Shown: one piece after another, positions 27,244 to 34,639 of the stretch
Position numbering within the stretch: the first letter of the stretch is position 1
Layout: each line of letters opens with the position of its first letter
Assembly: GCF_018449775.1 (NCBI RefSeq)
Contig: NZ_JAAVVB010000005.1
Span: 310,001 to 374,000 of the forward strand
DNA from: Mucilaginibacter sp. dw_454
Lineage (GTDB): Bacteria; Bacteroidota; Bacteroidia; Sphingobacteriales; Sphingobacteriaceae
Reading direction: 5' to 3'
Length of the DNA: 64,000 nt
Notes under the pieces: model-generated
What the model saw: only the letters and a program-made list of their open reading frames with translations
Databases searched by the model: none
What the model was told of the DNA's origin: nothing
Translations under genes and position numbers: made by a program

Positions 27244-27343
27244 GTTGTTGATATGCAAATGTGCAAATGTGCAGATATGCAGATGTATTTTTAGATGTGC
27301 TTATTATTTGCACATCCGCACACCTGCCTATTGGCACATCATA
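27244..27343. repeat. Octamer word-repeat hairpin in accB-accC spacer
   Basis: Left arm (about 27250-27290) reads in 8-base steps: ATATGCAA, ATGTGCAA and so on, to ATATGCAG. The right arm (about 27308-27340), reversed, gives GATGTGCC and GGTGTGCG. The arms are inverted, with a loop around TTTTTAG. It is the complete spacer between accB and accC. Confidence 0.75.
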
Positions 27344-27814
27344 TTAAATAGGTTCTACTAAAAATAATGGCTGGTCATATTCAACCGGCGAAGCGTTATC
27401 AACCAGTATTTTAACAATACGGCCGGAAACTTCTGATTCGATCTCGTTGAATAATTTCATGGCTTCAATGATACAAACTACTGTACCGCTTGAAACTTCA
27501 TCGCCTACGTTTACAAATAATGGTTTATCTGGCGACGCTGAGCGGTAAAAAGTACCAATCATTGGCGATTTGATAGTGATGTAGTGCGATGTGTCGGCTA
27601 CAGCCGGAGCTGCCGGTGCGGCAGGAGCAGCAGCCAAAGCCGGAGCAGCAGGTGCGGCGGCAACAGGTGCAGCAACCGGTACAGTTGCATGAACAACAGT
27701 TGGTTCCTGGTTAGTTTTAATAGTGATCTTAAAATCTTTTTGCTCTAACGATACTTCGTTTACGCCCGATTTGGAAACAAAGCGAATAAGATCTTGTATT
27801 TGTTTAATATCCAT
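27344..27814 (-). CDS. accB: Acetyl-CoA carboxylase biotin carboxyl carrier protein
   Basis: Carries the biotin that shuttles carboxylate between AccC and the carboxyltransferase. The 156 residues have an N-terminal helical segment ([10 protein letters not shown]), an Ala/Pro linker (about 45-73) and the C-terminal biotinyl domain with [10 protein letters not shown], where Lys120 is biotinylated. It lies between fabH and accC in the same operon and is bordered by octamer word-repeat spacers on both sides. Confidence 0.97.
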   Translation of the reverse strand: MDIKQIQDLIRFVSKSGVNEVSLEQKDFKITIKTNQEPTVVHATVPVAAPVAAAPAAPALAAAPAAPAAPAVADTSHYITIKSPMIGTFYRSASPDKPLFVNVGDEVSSGTVVCIIEAMKLFNEIESEVSGRIVKILVDNASPVEYDQPLFLVEPI

Positions 27815-28037
27815 TGTTGCAGATTATAGGGTTTTTGGATAATGTGTATTAATCTAAGTTAGTTATAATGTTATAATGTGCAAATATGCGATTCGATGTG
27901 CAAATATGCAGATATGCAAATGTGCAGATGAATCTATAATTTAAGTTATTGATAATTAACAACTCGTATGGTATAATGTTCTTGAAAAAAGCATTTGCAC
28001 ATCTGCATATCCACGCATCTGCACATCTGTCTCTCAT
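27815..28037. repeat. Octamer word-repeat hairpin in fabH-accB spacer
   Basis: The left arm (about 27875-27930) has octamers ATGTGCAA, ATATGCAG and ATATGCAA. The right arm (about 27990-28028), reversed, has ATATGCAG and ATGTGCAA. The 50-base centre is AT-rich (AAGTTATTGATAATTAAC). Same word and layout as the next spacer of the operon, so both were probably formed by the same process. Confidence 0.75.
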
Positions 28038-29033
28038 CTATGAATTATAGCCCCATTTAATGTACATAGCGCCCCAGGTAAAGCCACCACCAAAGGCAGC
28101 CAGTATCAGGTTGTCGCCTTTTTTAAATTTGCTTTCCCATTCCCACAAACATAAAGGTATAGTTGCATTGGTAGTATTACCGTAACGCTCAATGTTAACA
28201 ATCACTTTGTCTTCGCTAACACCACAACGGTTAGCCGTGGCATCAATGATACGTTTGTTGGCCTGGTGTGGTACTAACCACGCTATATCTTCAGATGTCA
28301 GGTTATTGCGCTCCATTACTTCGGCAGCAACATCGGCCATACTGGTAACCGCAAATTTAAATACTGTTTTGCCTTCCTGGTAAGCATAATGCTCGCGGGC
28401 ATCAATAGTTGCATGAGTTGCAGGTTTAACAGAACCACCGGCTTTCATATGCAGGAACGGAATGCCCGAACCATCGCTTTTCAAAACCGAATCTAACACG
28501 CCATAACCATCTGTACTTGGCTCTAACAAGGCACAACCTGCGCCGTCGCCAAAGATGATACAGGTAGCACGGTCCTGGTAGTCTACTATTGATGACATTT
28601 TATCGGCGCCAACAACCAGTACTTTTTTATGCATACCTGTTTCAATAAACTGTGCGCCGGTAGCTAAACCAAACACAAAGCCAGAGCAGGCAGCCTGCAT
28701 ATCAAACCCCCAGGCATTAACCGCACCAATTTTGTGTGCAAAAAGGTTAGCCGTAGCCGGGAAAGGCATATCAGGGGTAGTGGTACAAAAAATGATCAGG
28801 TCAATTTCTTCTGCGCCGATGCCGCGTTTTTCAAGCAGGCCCAAAACAGCAGGTACAGCCAGATCTGAGGTGCCCAGGCCTTCGCCTTTTAGTATTCTGC
28901 GTTCTTTGATACCGGTACGGCTGGTTATCCACTCGTCATTGGTATCAACCATGGTAGATAATTCCTGGTTGGTGAGTACATAGTCTGGCACGTAGCCATT
29001 AACAGCCGTAATAGCTGCAGTAATTTTACTCAT
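28038..29033 (-). CDS. fabH: 3-oxoacyl-ACP synthase III
   Basis: Condenses acyl-CoA with malonyl-ACP to start fatty-acid synthesis. The 331 residues contain the catalytic triad: Cys116 in [10 protein letters not shown], His in VPHQANKRI (near 257) and Asn in [10 protein letters not shown] (near 287). N-terminal [10 protein letters not shown] is typical. In Bacteroidota FabH often prefers branched starters, giving iso-fatty acids; this is inference. It lies 12 bases after plsX in one operon. Confidence 0.97.
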   Translation of the reverse strand: MSKITAAITAVNGYVPDYVLTNQELSTMVDTNDEWITSRTGIKERRILKGEGLGTSDLAVPAVLGLLEKRGIGAEEIDLIIFCTTTPDMPFPATANLFAHKIGAVNAWGFDMQAACSGFVFGLATGAQFIETGMHKKVLVVGADKMSSIVDYQDRATCIIFGDGAGCALLEPSTDGYGVLDSVLKSDGSGIPFLHMKAGGSVKPATHATIDAREHYAYQEGKTVFKFAVTSMADVAAEVMERNNLTSEDIAWLVPHQANKRIIDATANRCGVSEDKVIVNIERYGNTTNATIPLCLWEWESKFKKGDNLILAAFGGGFTWGAMYIKWGYNS

Positions 29034-29045
29034 AGTTATAATTTT

Positions 29046-29981
29046 TTATTGAAAGGCCTTGGCTATTTTAGCAACCAATTCGCTCTCAACCATATCTTTT
29101 GATAAAAGTACCATATTTTTAATGGCTTCGGGACTAGAAATTCCGTGGCCAACCACAACCGGGGCATTTAAACCTAAAATAGGGCTGCCACCGTATTGCT
29201 CATAATTAAACCTGTCAAAAAATTCGTCCTTCAAGCCCTTTTTGCGGGTGATGACGTAGAATGATTCGGCAAGTTTTAATATAATGTTCCCGGTAAAACC
29301 ATCGCATACAAAAACATCGGCCATGTCACCAAACAGGTCACGTCCTTCGGCATTACCAATAAAGTTAAACTGGGATGTTTCTTTCATTAAAGGATAAGTG
29401 GCTTGGCAAAGCAGGTTTCCTTTTTCTTCTTCTTCGCCAATATTCATCAGCGCTACGCGGGGATTTTCTATACCGTAAACGTTTTGTGCCATCAGGCTGC
29501 CAAGCGCACCAAATTGTACTAATACTTCTGGTTTGCAATCGGCATTAGCGCCAACATCAAGCAATATGCTGATGCCGCCCTTTACCCTGGGTACAATGGT
29601 GGTAATAGCCGGGCGAAGAATGCCCGGAATAGTTTTAACACTAAACATGGAGCCAACCAGCATGGCACCGGTGTTGCCTGCCGATGAAAAGGCATCAATC
29701 TGCCCTTCTTTCAACAACCTAAAACCTACGCTGATACTTGAGTCTGCTTTTTGAACAACCGCTTTGGTGGGGTGCTCGCCCATGCCAATAACTTCGGTAG
29801 TATGCACATACTCGAAGTTATCCGGATTAAAGTTATTTTCGCGAAGAATGCTTATAGCTGCGTCTTTGTCGCCTATAAGCACCAGTGTATGGCCCGATAA
29901 AACCTTGTATGCTTCGATAGCCCCTAAAACGGTCGCTTTGGGGGCGTAATCTCCGCCCATAATATCTAAGCCAATCTTCAT
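29046..29981 (-). CDS. plsX: Phosphate acyltransferase PlsX
   Basis: Makes acyl-phosphate from acyl-ACP for phospholipid synthesis (used by PlsY). The 311 residues begin MKIGLDIMGGDYAPK and include SAGNTGAMLVGS and VCDGFTGNIILKL, typical PlsX blocks. Length is slightly shorter than E. coli PlsX. Order rpmF-plsX-fabH is widely conserved. Confidence 0.97.
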   Translation of the reverse strand: MKIGLDIMGGDYAPKATVLGAIEAYKVLSGHTLVLIGDKDAAISILRENNFNPDNFEYVHTTEVIGMGEHPTKAVVQKADSSISVGFRLLKEGQIDAFSSAGNTGAMLVGSMFSVKTIPGILRPAITTIVPRVKGGISILLDVGANADCKPEVLVQFGALGSLMAQNVYGIENPRVALMNIGEEEEKGNLLCQATYPLMKETSQFNFIGNAEGRDLFGDMADVFVCDGFTGNIILKLAESFYVITRKKGLKDEFFDRFNYEQYGGSPILGLNAPVVVGHGISSPEAIKNMVLLSKDMVESELVAKIAKAFQ

Positions 29982-29996
29982 ATTAGAAAATTAGTG

Positions 29997-30185
29997 TTAA
30001 GCTACTGCTTTTTCGATCAGTAATTTACCGTTGTAGTAAACATTACCGTCTACAGTGTATGCTCTGTGTGGCAAGTGCACGGCGCCGGTTACTTTGCAAG
30101 TAGTTAACGTTGGAGCGACAGCGTTGTCATGAGTTCTACGCTTATCTCTTCTTGATTTGGATATTTTACGTTTTGGATGTGGCAT
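29997..30185 (-). CDS. rpmF: 50S ribosomal protein L32
   Basis: A 62-residue basic ribosomal protein starting MPHPKRKISKSRRDKRRTHD, which is diagnostic for L32. Only one Cys is present, so this is the form without the four-cysteine zinc site. It lies 15 bases after the DUF177 gene and 15 before plsX, the standard ribosomal-lipid operon order that links membrane growth to ribosome production. Confidence 0.97.
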   Translation of the reverse strand: MPHPKRKISKSRRDKRRTHDNAVAPTLTTCKVTGAVHLPHRAYTVDGNVYYNGKLLIEKAVA

Positions 30186-30200
30186 AACTTATAGTTATTA

Positions 30201-30722
30201 TTATTTAATTTTTTTTAGCACGTCCCAGCGTGGGTCCGTGTTATCATTCTGTTCATTACCTGTCGATAGATTATTCAATTTATCGATCATCTCTTTATCA
30301 CAATACTGGGTGTTACCCGCATCGCCACAGCCCGCAATAAGTGGTGCTGCAACATTAATATATTCGTAGATCAACCCGGCAAGCATCAGCTCATGCTCAT
30401 TTTTGCTTAGGGTGATGATCTCGTCATCCTCTGTTATGTCCTCGTCGCCAAACTTGGCTATCTGCTGTTCGCGTACATCCACAGGTTGCGGATATTGCGC
30501 CAGGCAGGTATCGCAAGTAGCTTCAATAGTACCGGTGATATGAAAATCCAGGAGTAACATAGTTTCCTGTTTTTCCAATTCAACCTGGCATTTCAAGTCG
30601 GCTTTCTTTACCAGCGAGTAGTCAAACTCGTCAAAAAAATCATCCTTTACATCAAACTCAAAGTGATGCTTTCCCAGCGCTAAACCGGTAAAAGGAATCG
30701 AATAATTTCTTAGCGATTTCAA
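30201..30722 (-). CDS. DUF177 / YceD-family protein
   Basis: A 173-residue member of the DUF177 (YceD) family, always found next to rpmF and implicated in 23S rRNA accumulation. It has two CxxC-type cysteine clusters: ATCDTCLAQY near 95 and GCGDAGNTQYC near 140. The start is unusual: TTG at 30722 gives the family N-terminus LKSLRNYSIPFTGL. The other candidate TTG (30743) lies inside a TACATTTG -7 box, so it would not be transcribed. First gene of the operon. Confidence 0.85.
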   Translation of the reverse strand: MKSLRNYSIPFTGLALGKHHFEFDVKDDFFDEFDYSLVKKADLKCQVELEKQETMLLLDFHITGTIEATCDTCLAQYPQPVDVREQQIAKFGDEDITEDDEIITLSKNEHELMLAGLIYEYINVAAPLIAGCGDAGNTQYCDKEMIDKLNNLSTGNEQNDNTDPRWDVLKKIK

Positions 30723-30740
30723 TGAGCAACAATTAGCCTG

Positions 30741-30748
30741 CAAATGTA
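30741..30748 (-). promoter_or_regulatory. Candidate -7 box of the DUF177-rpmF-plsX-fabH-acc operon
   Basis: On the minus strand, TACATTTG fits TAnnTTTG exactly. The -33 region (about 19-21 bases upstream) is only a weak T-rich match. Transcription would start near 30735, leaving about 12 bases before TTG 30722. This supports the shorter DUF177 start. Confidence 0.5.
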
Positions 30749-30791
30749 GGGAAAAATTGTAATACAGAAAAAGGTTTTTTTAAATTGGATT

Positions 30792-30893
30792 TACCCCCTT
30801 TAAAGCCCCCTCTAAATCTCCCCCGGTAGGGGAGACTTTTGTAGGTAATACTTTTTTAAGCCCTCCCTACCGGGGAGGGTTTGGGAGGGGCTG
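30792..30893. repeat. G/C-rich inverted repeat (CCCTCC/GGGAGG type)
   Basis: The left part has CCCCCGGTAGGGGAGAC and the right part CCCTCCCTACCGGGGAGGG, related in inverted orientation. Similar strings such as TTTAAAGCCCCCTC are common dispersed elements in these genomes. It lies between the DUF177 promoter and the DUF5009 gene end and could terminate the latter. Confidence 0.6.
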
Positions 30894-30897
30894 ATGC

Positions 30898-32082
30898 TTA
30901 TATCTTCAACTTTATATTCACTTTCTCCAATAAACCGGTAAGCCATACCATTGCAAAAGCAAATACAATACACTTTATTAACCCGCCCGTGCCCTGGCTT
31001 ATATAGCCCGGATATTGAAGATTCGTCATCTCAAACAGCGGATAAAACAAGCCCGGCACAATATAACAGGTAAAAGCATTGCTACCGGCCGGCTCAATAA
31101 TCTTGAACCATTTGTACTTGTTTTTAAAATCGACAATAAAAATAAAGAGTGCATATACCACCAAACTTATTGCGGTACAGATCAATACCCATGAAGGTGT
31201 ATCGCGAACCTTAGAGATGCCACCACTAAAGTAACGCACGATGAAGCCCAGGTTAAACAGAATTACAGCCATGAGCAACATACCTATCCAAAGTAAGCGC
31301 AGCTCGCCCCGTTCGCGCAGGCGCATATATAATACTGCCACAAAAACGCCCGCCATGGTAAATGCCTGCATGGCGCCGTTACCAGATAGCCAGATGTACT
31401 GCCGCAGCGGATCAAGGAATGAAAGCATGCCGAAATGGAAATCGATATTAAAAAACATGAAGAAGATCCATGCGGCCGCCTGAATCCACAGGTATCCTTT
31501 AGAGTAATAATAAATGAGCGCGCATACCAGGTACGACCAGCCTATTAAACCCAAAATCTCCCACCAGGTAAAGTGCAGCCAATGATGCACAGGGTCCTTG
31601 CTTCGGTAAAGTATGGATAGTACAATGAGCAACGCACAACCAAAACCCTGCAGCAGGTATTTTTTTAGTTTGGATGTGTCTTTACTGTAATCGAGAAAGA
31701 TAAAGAAGAAACTGAACACCATTAAACTTTCCCAAACCGGCCGGGGTAAGAGGGCATAAGCTTCGCTATAGCTGTCGACGTTAGAGAAAAAGAAGCCCAT
31801 AAAGATCAGCGCGAACGACCGCATGACGATACGCAGTGGGGCATGATAGTCGCCACGTTTAATGCGGTTCTGAAAAGCAAAAGGTATTGAGAGGCCTACT
31901 ATGAACAAAAACGCAGGGAAGATGGTGTCGGCTAATCCTAAGGCATCGGCATTCATTTTAGCATGATGTATCCATTGAGGGGTGTTAGGTACATCATCAA
32001 GATCATTCACAAAAATCATTAAAAACATGGTTACGGCCCGAAACACATCAATGGACCTAACCCGGCTCGGCTCACTATTCAT
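30898..32082 (-). CDS. DUF5009 / HGSNAT-like multi-pass membrane acyltransferase
   Basis: A 394-residue membrane protein with about 10-11 spans. The N-terminus SIDVFRAVTMFLMIFVND and the following MNADALGLADTIFPAFLF fit the DUF5009/COG4299 family related to heparan-alpha-glucosaminide N-acetyltransferase, which moves acetyl groups from cytoplasmic acetyl-CoA to external sugars. ATG 32082 is preferred to a TTG at 32103. Substrate is unknown; the adjacent DUF1080 gene is divergent. Confidence 0.85.
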   Translation of the reverse strand: MNSEPSRVRSIDVFRAVTMFLMIFVNDLDDVPNTPQWIHHAKMNADALGLADTIFPAFLFIVGLSIPFAFQNRIKRGDYHAPLRIVMRSFALIFMGFFFSNVDSYSEAYALLPRPVWESLMVFSFFFIFLDYSKDTSKLKKYLLQGFGCALLIVLSILYRSKDPVHHWLHFTWWEILGLIGWSYLVCALIYYYSKGYLWIQAAAWIFFMFFNIDFHFGMLSFLDPLRQYIWLSGNGAMQAFTMAGVFVAVLYMRLRERGELRLLWIGMLLMAVILFNLGFIVRYFSGGISKVRDTPSWVLICTAISLVVYALFIFIVDFKNKYKWFKIIEPAGSNAFTCYIVPGLFYPLFEMTNLQYPGYISQGTGGLIKCIVFAFAMVWLTGLLEKVNIKLKI

Positions 32083-32270
32083 CACGATATTTAATAGCCG
32101 CAACCTATAAAATGTTTGAGACTATGATGTTAAATTTTGTTAAAAAATACCTTAACGTTAGCATAGGGGGCATTTATTTGATTGTAACTCATTATTTACC
32201 TGACATTTTTTCAAAAAGTATAGCACCTTTAAAAATTATTGTAGATTTACCCTAACCATTAAAATTAAAT

Positions 32271-32990
32271 ATGAAAAAAATACTATTGGGTCTTGCTGCT
32301 TGCCTTGCCTTATCAAGCGCAGTAAAAGCACAAGACAACACCCTAACTAAAAAAGAAATTAAACAAGGCTGGAAATTGCTGTTTGACGGTACCGACCTTA
32401 AAGGCTGGCACTCATTTAAAAGAGATACCGCCGCTGCAAACTGGAAAGCAGTAAACGGCGAGATAAATTATGATCGTGACCATAACAATGCCGGCGACGA
32501 TTTATTGACCGATGGCGTTTATGAAAACTATGAACTGCAACTACAGTGGAAAATAAGCCCGGGTGGTAATAGCGGTATTATTTTCGACGTGCAGGAAGCT
32601 CCGCAATATAGCGCAACCTATCAAACCGGTGCAGAAATGCAGGTTTTAGATAATGTTGGCGCTGACGACAACAAAAAACAAAATCACTTAGCAGGTTGCT
32701 TGTATGACATGATTGGTGATGCAACTGTATCACATCCGGTTACCCCAGGTGAGTGGAATCAGGTTAGATTGATCCAAAACAAAGGTCATTTAACTTTCTA
32801 TTTAAATGGCACTAAGACTGTCGATGTGCAAATTGGCAGCCCTGAGTGGACAGCTGCTATCGCGCAAAGCAAATTCAAAGACAAATATTTTGCAGATTTC
32901 CTGAAAATTCAGAAAGGCCATATCGCTATCCAAAAACACCCGGGAGCAAGCGGTTGGAAAAACATGAAAATATTAGAGCTTAAAGACTAA
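32271..32990 (+). CDS. DUF1080 (3-keto-disaccharide hydrolase-like) secreted protein
   Basis: A 239-residue exported protein, signal peptide about 1-20 (ends VKAQD). The jelly-roll/LamG-like DUF1080 domain begins GWKLLFDGTDLKGWHSF and includes NSGIIFDV and PGEWNQVRLI, diagnostic of the family. Some members hydrolyse 3-keto-glycosides. It is followed by a good terminator, so it is monocistronic. Confidence 0.92.
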   Translation: MKKILLGLAACLALSSAVKAQDNTLTKKEIKQGWKLLFDGTDLKGWHSFKRDTAAANWKAVNGEINYDRDHNNAGDDLLTDGVYENYELQLQWKISPGGNSGIIFDVQEAPQYSATYQTGAEMQVLDNVGADDNKKQNHLAGCLYDMIGDATVSHPVTPGEWNQVRLIQNKGHLTFYLNGTKTVDVQIGSPEWTAAIAQSKFKDKYFADFLKIQKGHIAIQKHPGASGWKNMKILELKD

Positions 32991-33013
32991 TTACGTCTTA
33001 GTTTAAAATACAG

Positions 33014-33046
33014 ACCCGTTAATGCCTGGCGTTAACGGGTTTTTTG
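33014..33046 (+). terminator. Rho-independent terminator after DUF1080 gene
   Basis: Stem ACCCGTTAA (33014-33022) with TTAACGGGT (33032-33040) and a following run of six or seven T. It lies 24 bases after the stop codon. Confidence 0.88.
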
Positions 33047-33091
33047 TTGTTTTATAATCACAATTAAATTATCCAGCTTTGTAGGCGATAT

Positions 33092-34450
33092 ATGAGCACA
33101 ACGGCAACAGGCAAACTTTTAATTATTGATGACGAGGAACGCCTGCGCCAACTACTGGCCCGTGTTTTACAACTGGAGGGCTATACCATATTACAGGCCC
33201 CAACTGCAAAAGAAGGTTTGCGCCAATTAGATAATGCTGCGGTTGATGTTGTAATATGTGATGTTAAACTCCCCGATGCCAACGGCATTGAGTTGACCAA
33301 AACCATCAAAACCGCTCATCCTGCAGTAGAGATTATCATGCTTACAGCCTATGGCACCATCAACGATGGTGTAACCGCCATGAAAAACGGTGCTTTTGAT
33401 TATATTACCAAAGGCGACGATAACGACAAGATCATACCCCTGGTGAGCAAGGCCATGGATAAAGCTACCTTGCAGCGCAGGGTATTTGAGCTGGAAAACA
33501 AGTTGAGTAAAAAATTTGGTTTTGAGCGCATTATTGGCACATCGCCCAGCATTACCAACGCCATTAAATTAGCGCAGCGCGTAGCCGCTACCGATACTAC
33601 GGTTTTATTATTAGGCGAAACCGGCACGGGTAAAGAAATTTTTGCCGAAGCAATACACCATACCAGCCTGCGTAACACCAAGCCCTTTGTTGCTATAAAT
33701 TGCAGCGCCTTTAGTAAAGATTTATTAGAGAGCGAATTGTTTGGCCATAAAGCCGGTGCATTTACCGGAGCCATCAAAGACAAAAAAGGGTTATTTGAAG
33801 AAGCTAACGGCGGCACTATTTTTTTAGATGAGATAGGCGAAATGGACGCCGACCTGCAGGCCAAATTACTGCGCGTATTGGAGTCGCAGCAATTTATTAA
33901 GATTGGCGATACCAAAACCACCCAGGTAAACGTGCGCATACTGGCAGCTACCAACCGCGATTTACAGGCAGAGATCACTGAAGGGCGCTTCCGGTCTGAT
34001 CTGTTTTATCGCTTATCTGTCTTTCAGGTTGTACTGCCATCACTGCGCGACCGTCGCAATGATATAGGGTTATTAGCTACCAGCTTTGTTAAATTGTTCT
34101 CGGTTAAGGTGGGTAAGCAGGTTAACGGCTTTAGTACAGAGTTTTTAAAGAAGCTGGAAGCCTACAACTGGCCCGGTAATATCCGCGAATTGAAAAATGT
34201 CATTGAGCGCGCCGTAATTTTAAGCGATGACAAAGAGCTCGACACCGGTTTATTACCTTACGAGTTTGAGAAAGTACCCGCAGCTAACATCAACCCAAAT
34301 TCAACTTTCGACCTCTCTATTATGGAGCAGCAGCATATTAAACGTGTGCTGGCCCATACCCAGGGCAACCGCGCTGAAGCCGCCCGGCTTTTAAACATTG
34401 GTGTTGCTACTTTGTACCGCAAGCTCAAGGAATATGGACTCGAATCATAG
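33092..34450 (+). CDS. NtrC-type sigma-54-dependent response regulator
   Basis: A 452-residue activator of RpoN-dependent promoters. The receiver domain (1-125) has phosphoacceptor Asp57 in VVICDVKLPD. The AAA+ domain (about 145-380) has Walker A GETGTGKE (175-182), the sigma-54 contact loop GAFTGA (near 222) and Walker B GGTIFLDEIGE. The Fis-type helix-turn-helix (about 415-452) has NRAEAARLLNIGVATLYRKL. No histidine kinase is adjacent. A sigma-54 promoter and a dyad lie between this gene and kup, making kup a likely target. Confidence 0.94.
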   Translation: MSTTATGKLLIIDDEERLRQLLARVLQLEGYTILQAPTAKEGLRQLDNAAVDVVICDVKLPDANGIELTKTIKTAHPAVEIIMLTAYGTINDGVTAMKNGAFDYITKGDDNDKIIPLVSKAMDKATLQRRVFELENKLSKKFGFERIIGTSPSITNAIKLAQRVAATDTTVLLLGETGTGKEIFAEAIHHTSLRNTKPFVAINCSAFSKDLLESELFGHKAGAFTGAIKDKKGLFEEANGGTIFLDEIGEMDADLQAKLLRVLESQQFIKIGDTKTTQVNVRILAATNRDLQAEITEGRFRSDLFYRLSVFQVVLPSLRDRRNDIGLLATSFVKLFSVKVGKQVNGFSTEFLKKLEAYNWPGNIRELKNVIERAVILSDDKELDTGLLPYEFEKVPAANINPNSTFDLSIMEQQHIKRVLAHTQGNRAEAARLLNIGVATLYRKLKEYGLES

Positions 34451-34475
34451 CGTTTACCCTTTCCATTTTGATAAA

Positions 34476-34496
34476 ACCATATCAAAATGATATGGT
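34476..34496. promoter_or_regulatory. 21-bp dyad, candidate activator-binding site
   Basis: A perfect inverted repeat with half-sites ACCATATC and GATATGGT around a five-base centre. It lies 26 bases after the NtrC-type gene and about 110 bases upstream of the predicted kup start site, the usual distance of an enhancer for a sigma-54 activator. No T-run follows, which argues against a terminator. Confidence 0.5.
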
Positions 34497-34571
34497 AGTT
34501 ACATAGTTGTGTTACCTGTACACCAATTTAACATATTCATTAATAAGTATTTAGGTTAATATTTATAGGTG

Positions 34572-34587
34572 TGGCACTTATTTGGCA
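34572..34587 (+). promoter_or_regulatory. Sigma-54 promoter of kup
   Basis: TGGCACTTATTTGGCA aligns with the RpoN consensus TGGCAC-N5-TTGCA with one mismatch. The invariant GG (34573-34574) and GC (34585-34586) are exactly 10 bases apart. Predicted start site near 34598, leaving about 42 bases of leader before the kup ATG. Confidence 0.65.
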
Positions 34588-34639
34588 AAAGAGGATGCAT
34601 GTTTAATCACCCGATTTCTTCATCCCCTTTTTAATTATA

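Noticed and set aside
27244..28037. Plasmid- or origin-type iterons
   Set aside because: The octamer words resemble iterons but sit between accC, accB and fabH, are inverted in two arms, and no rep or dnaA gene is near.
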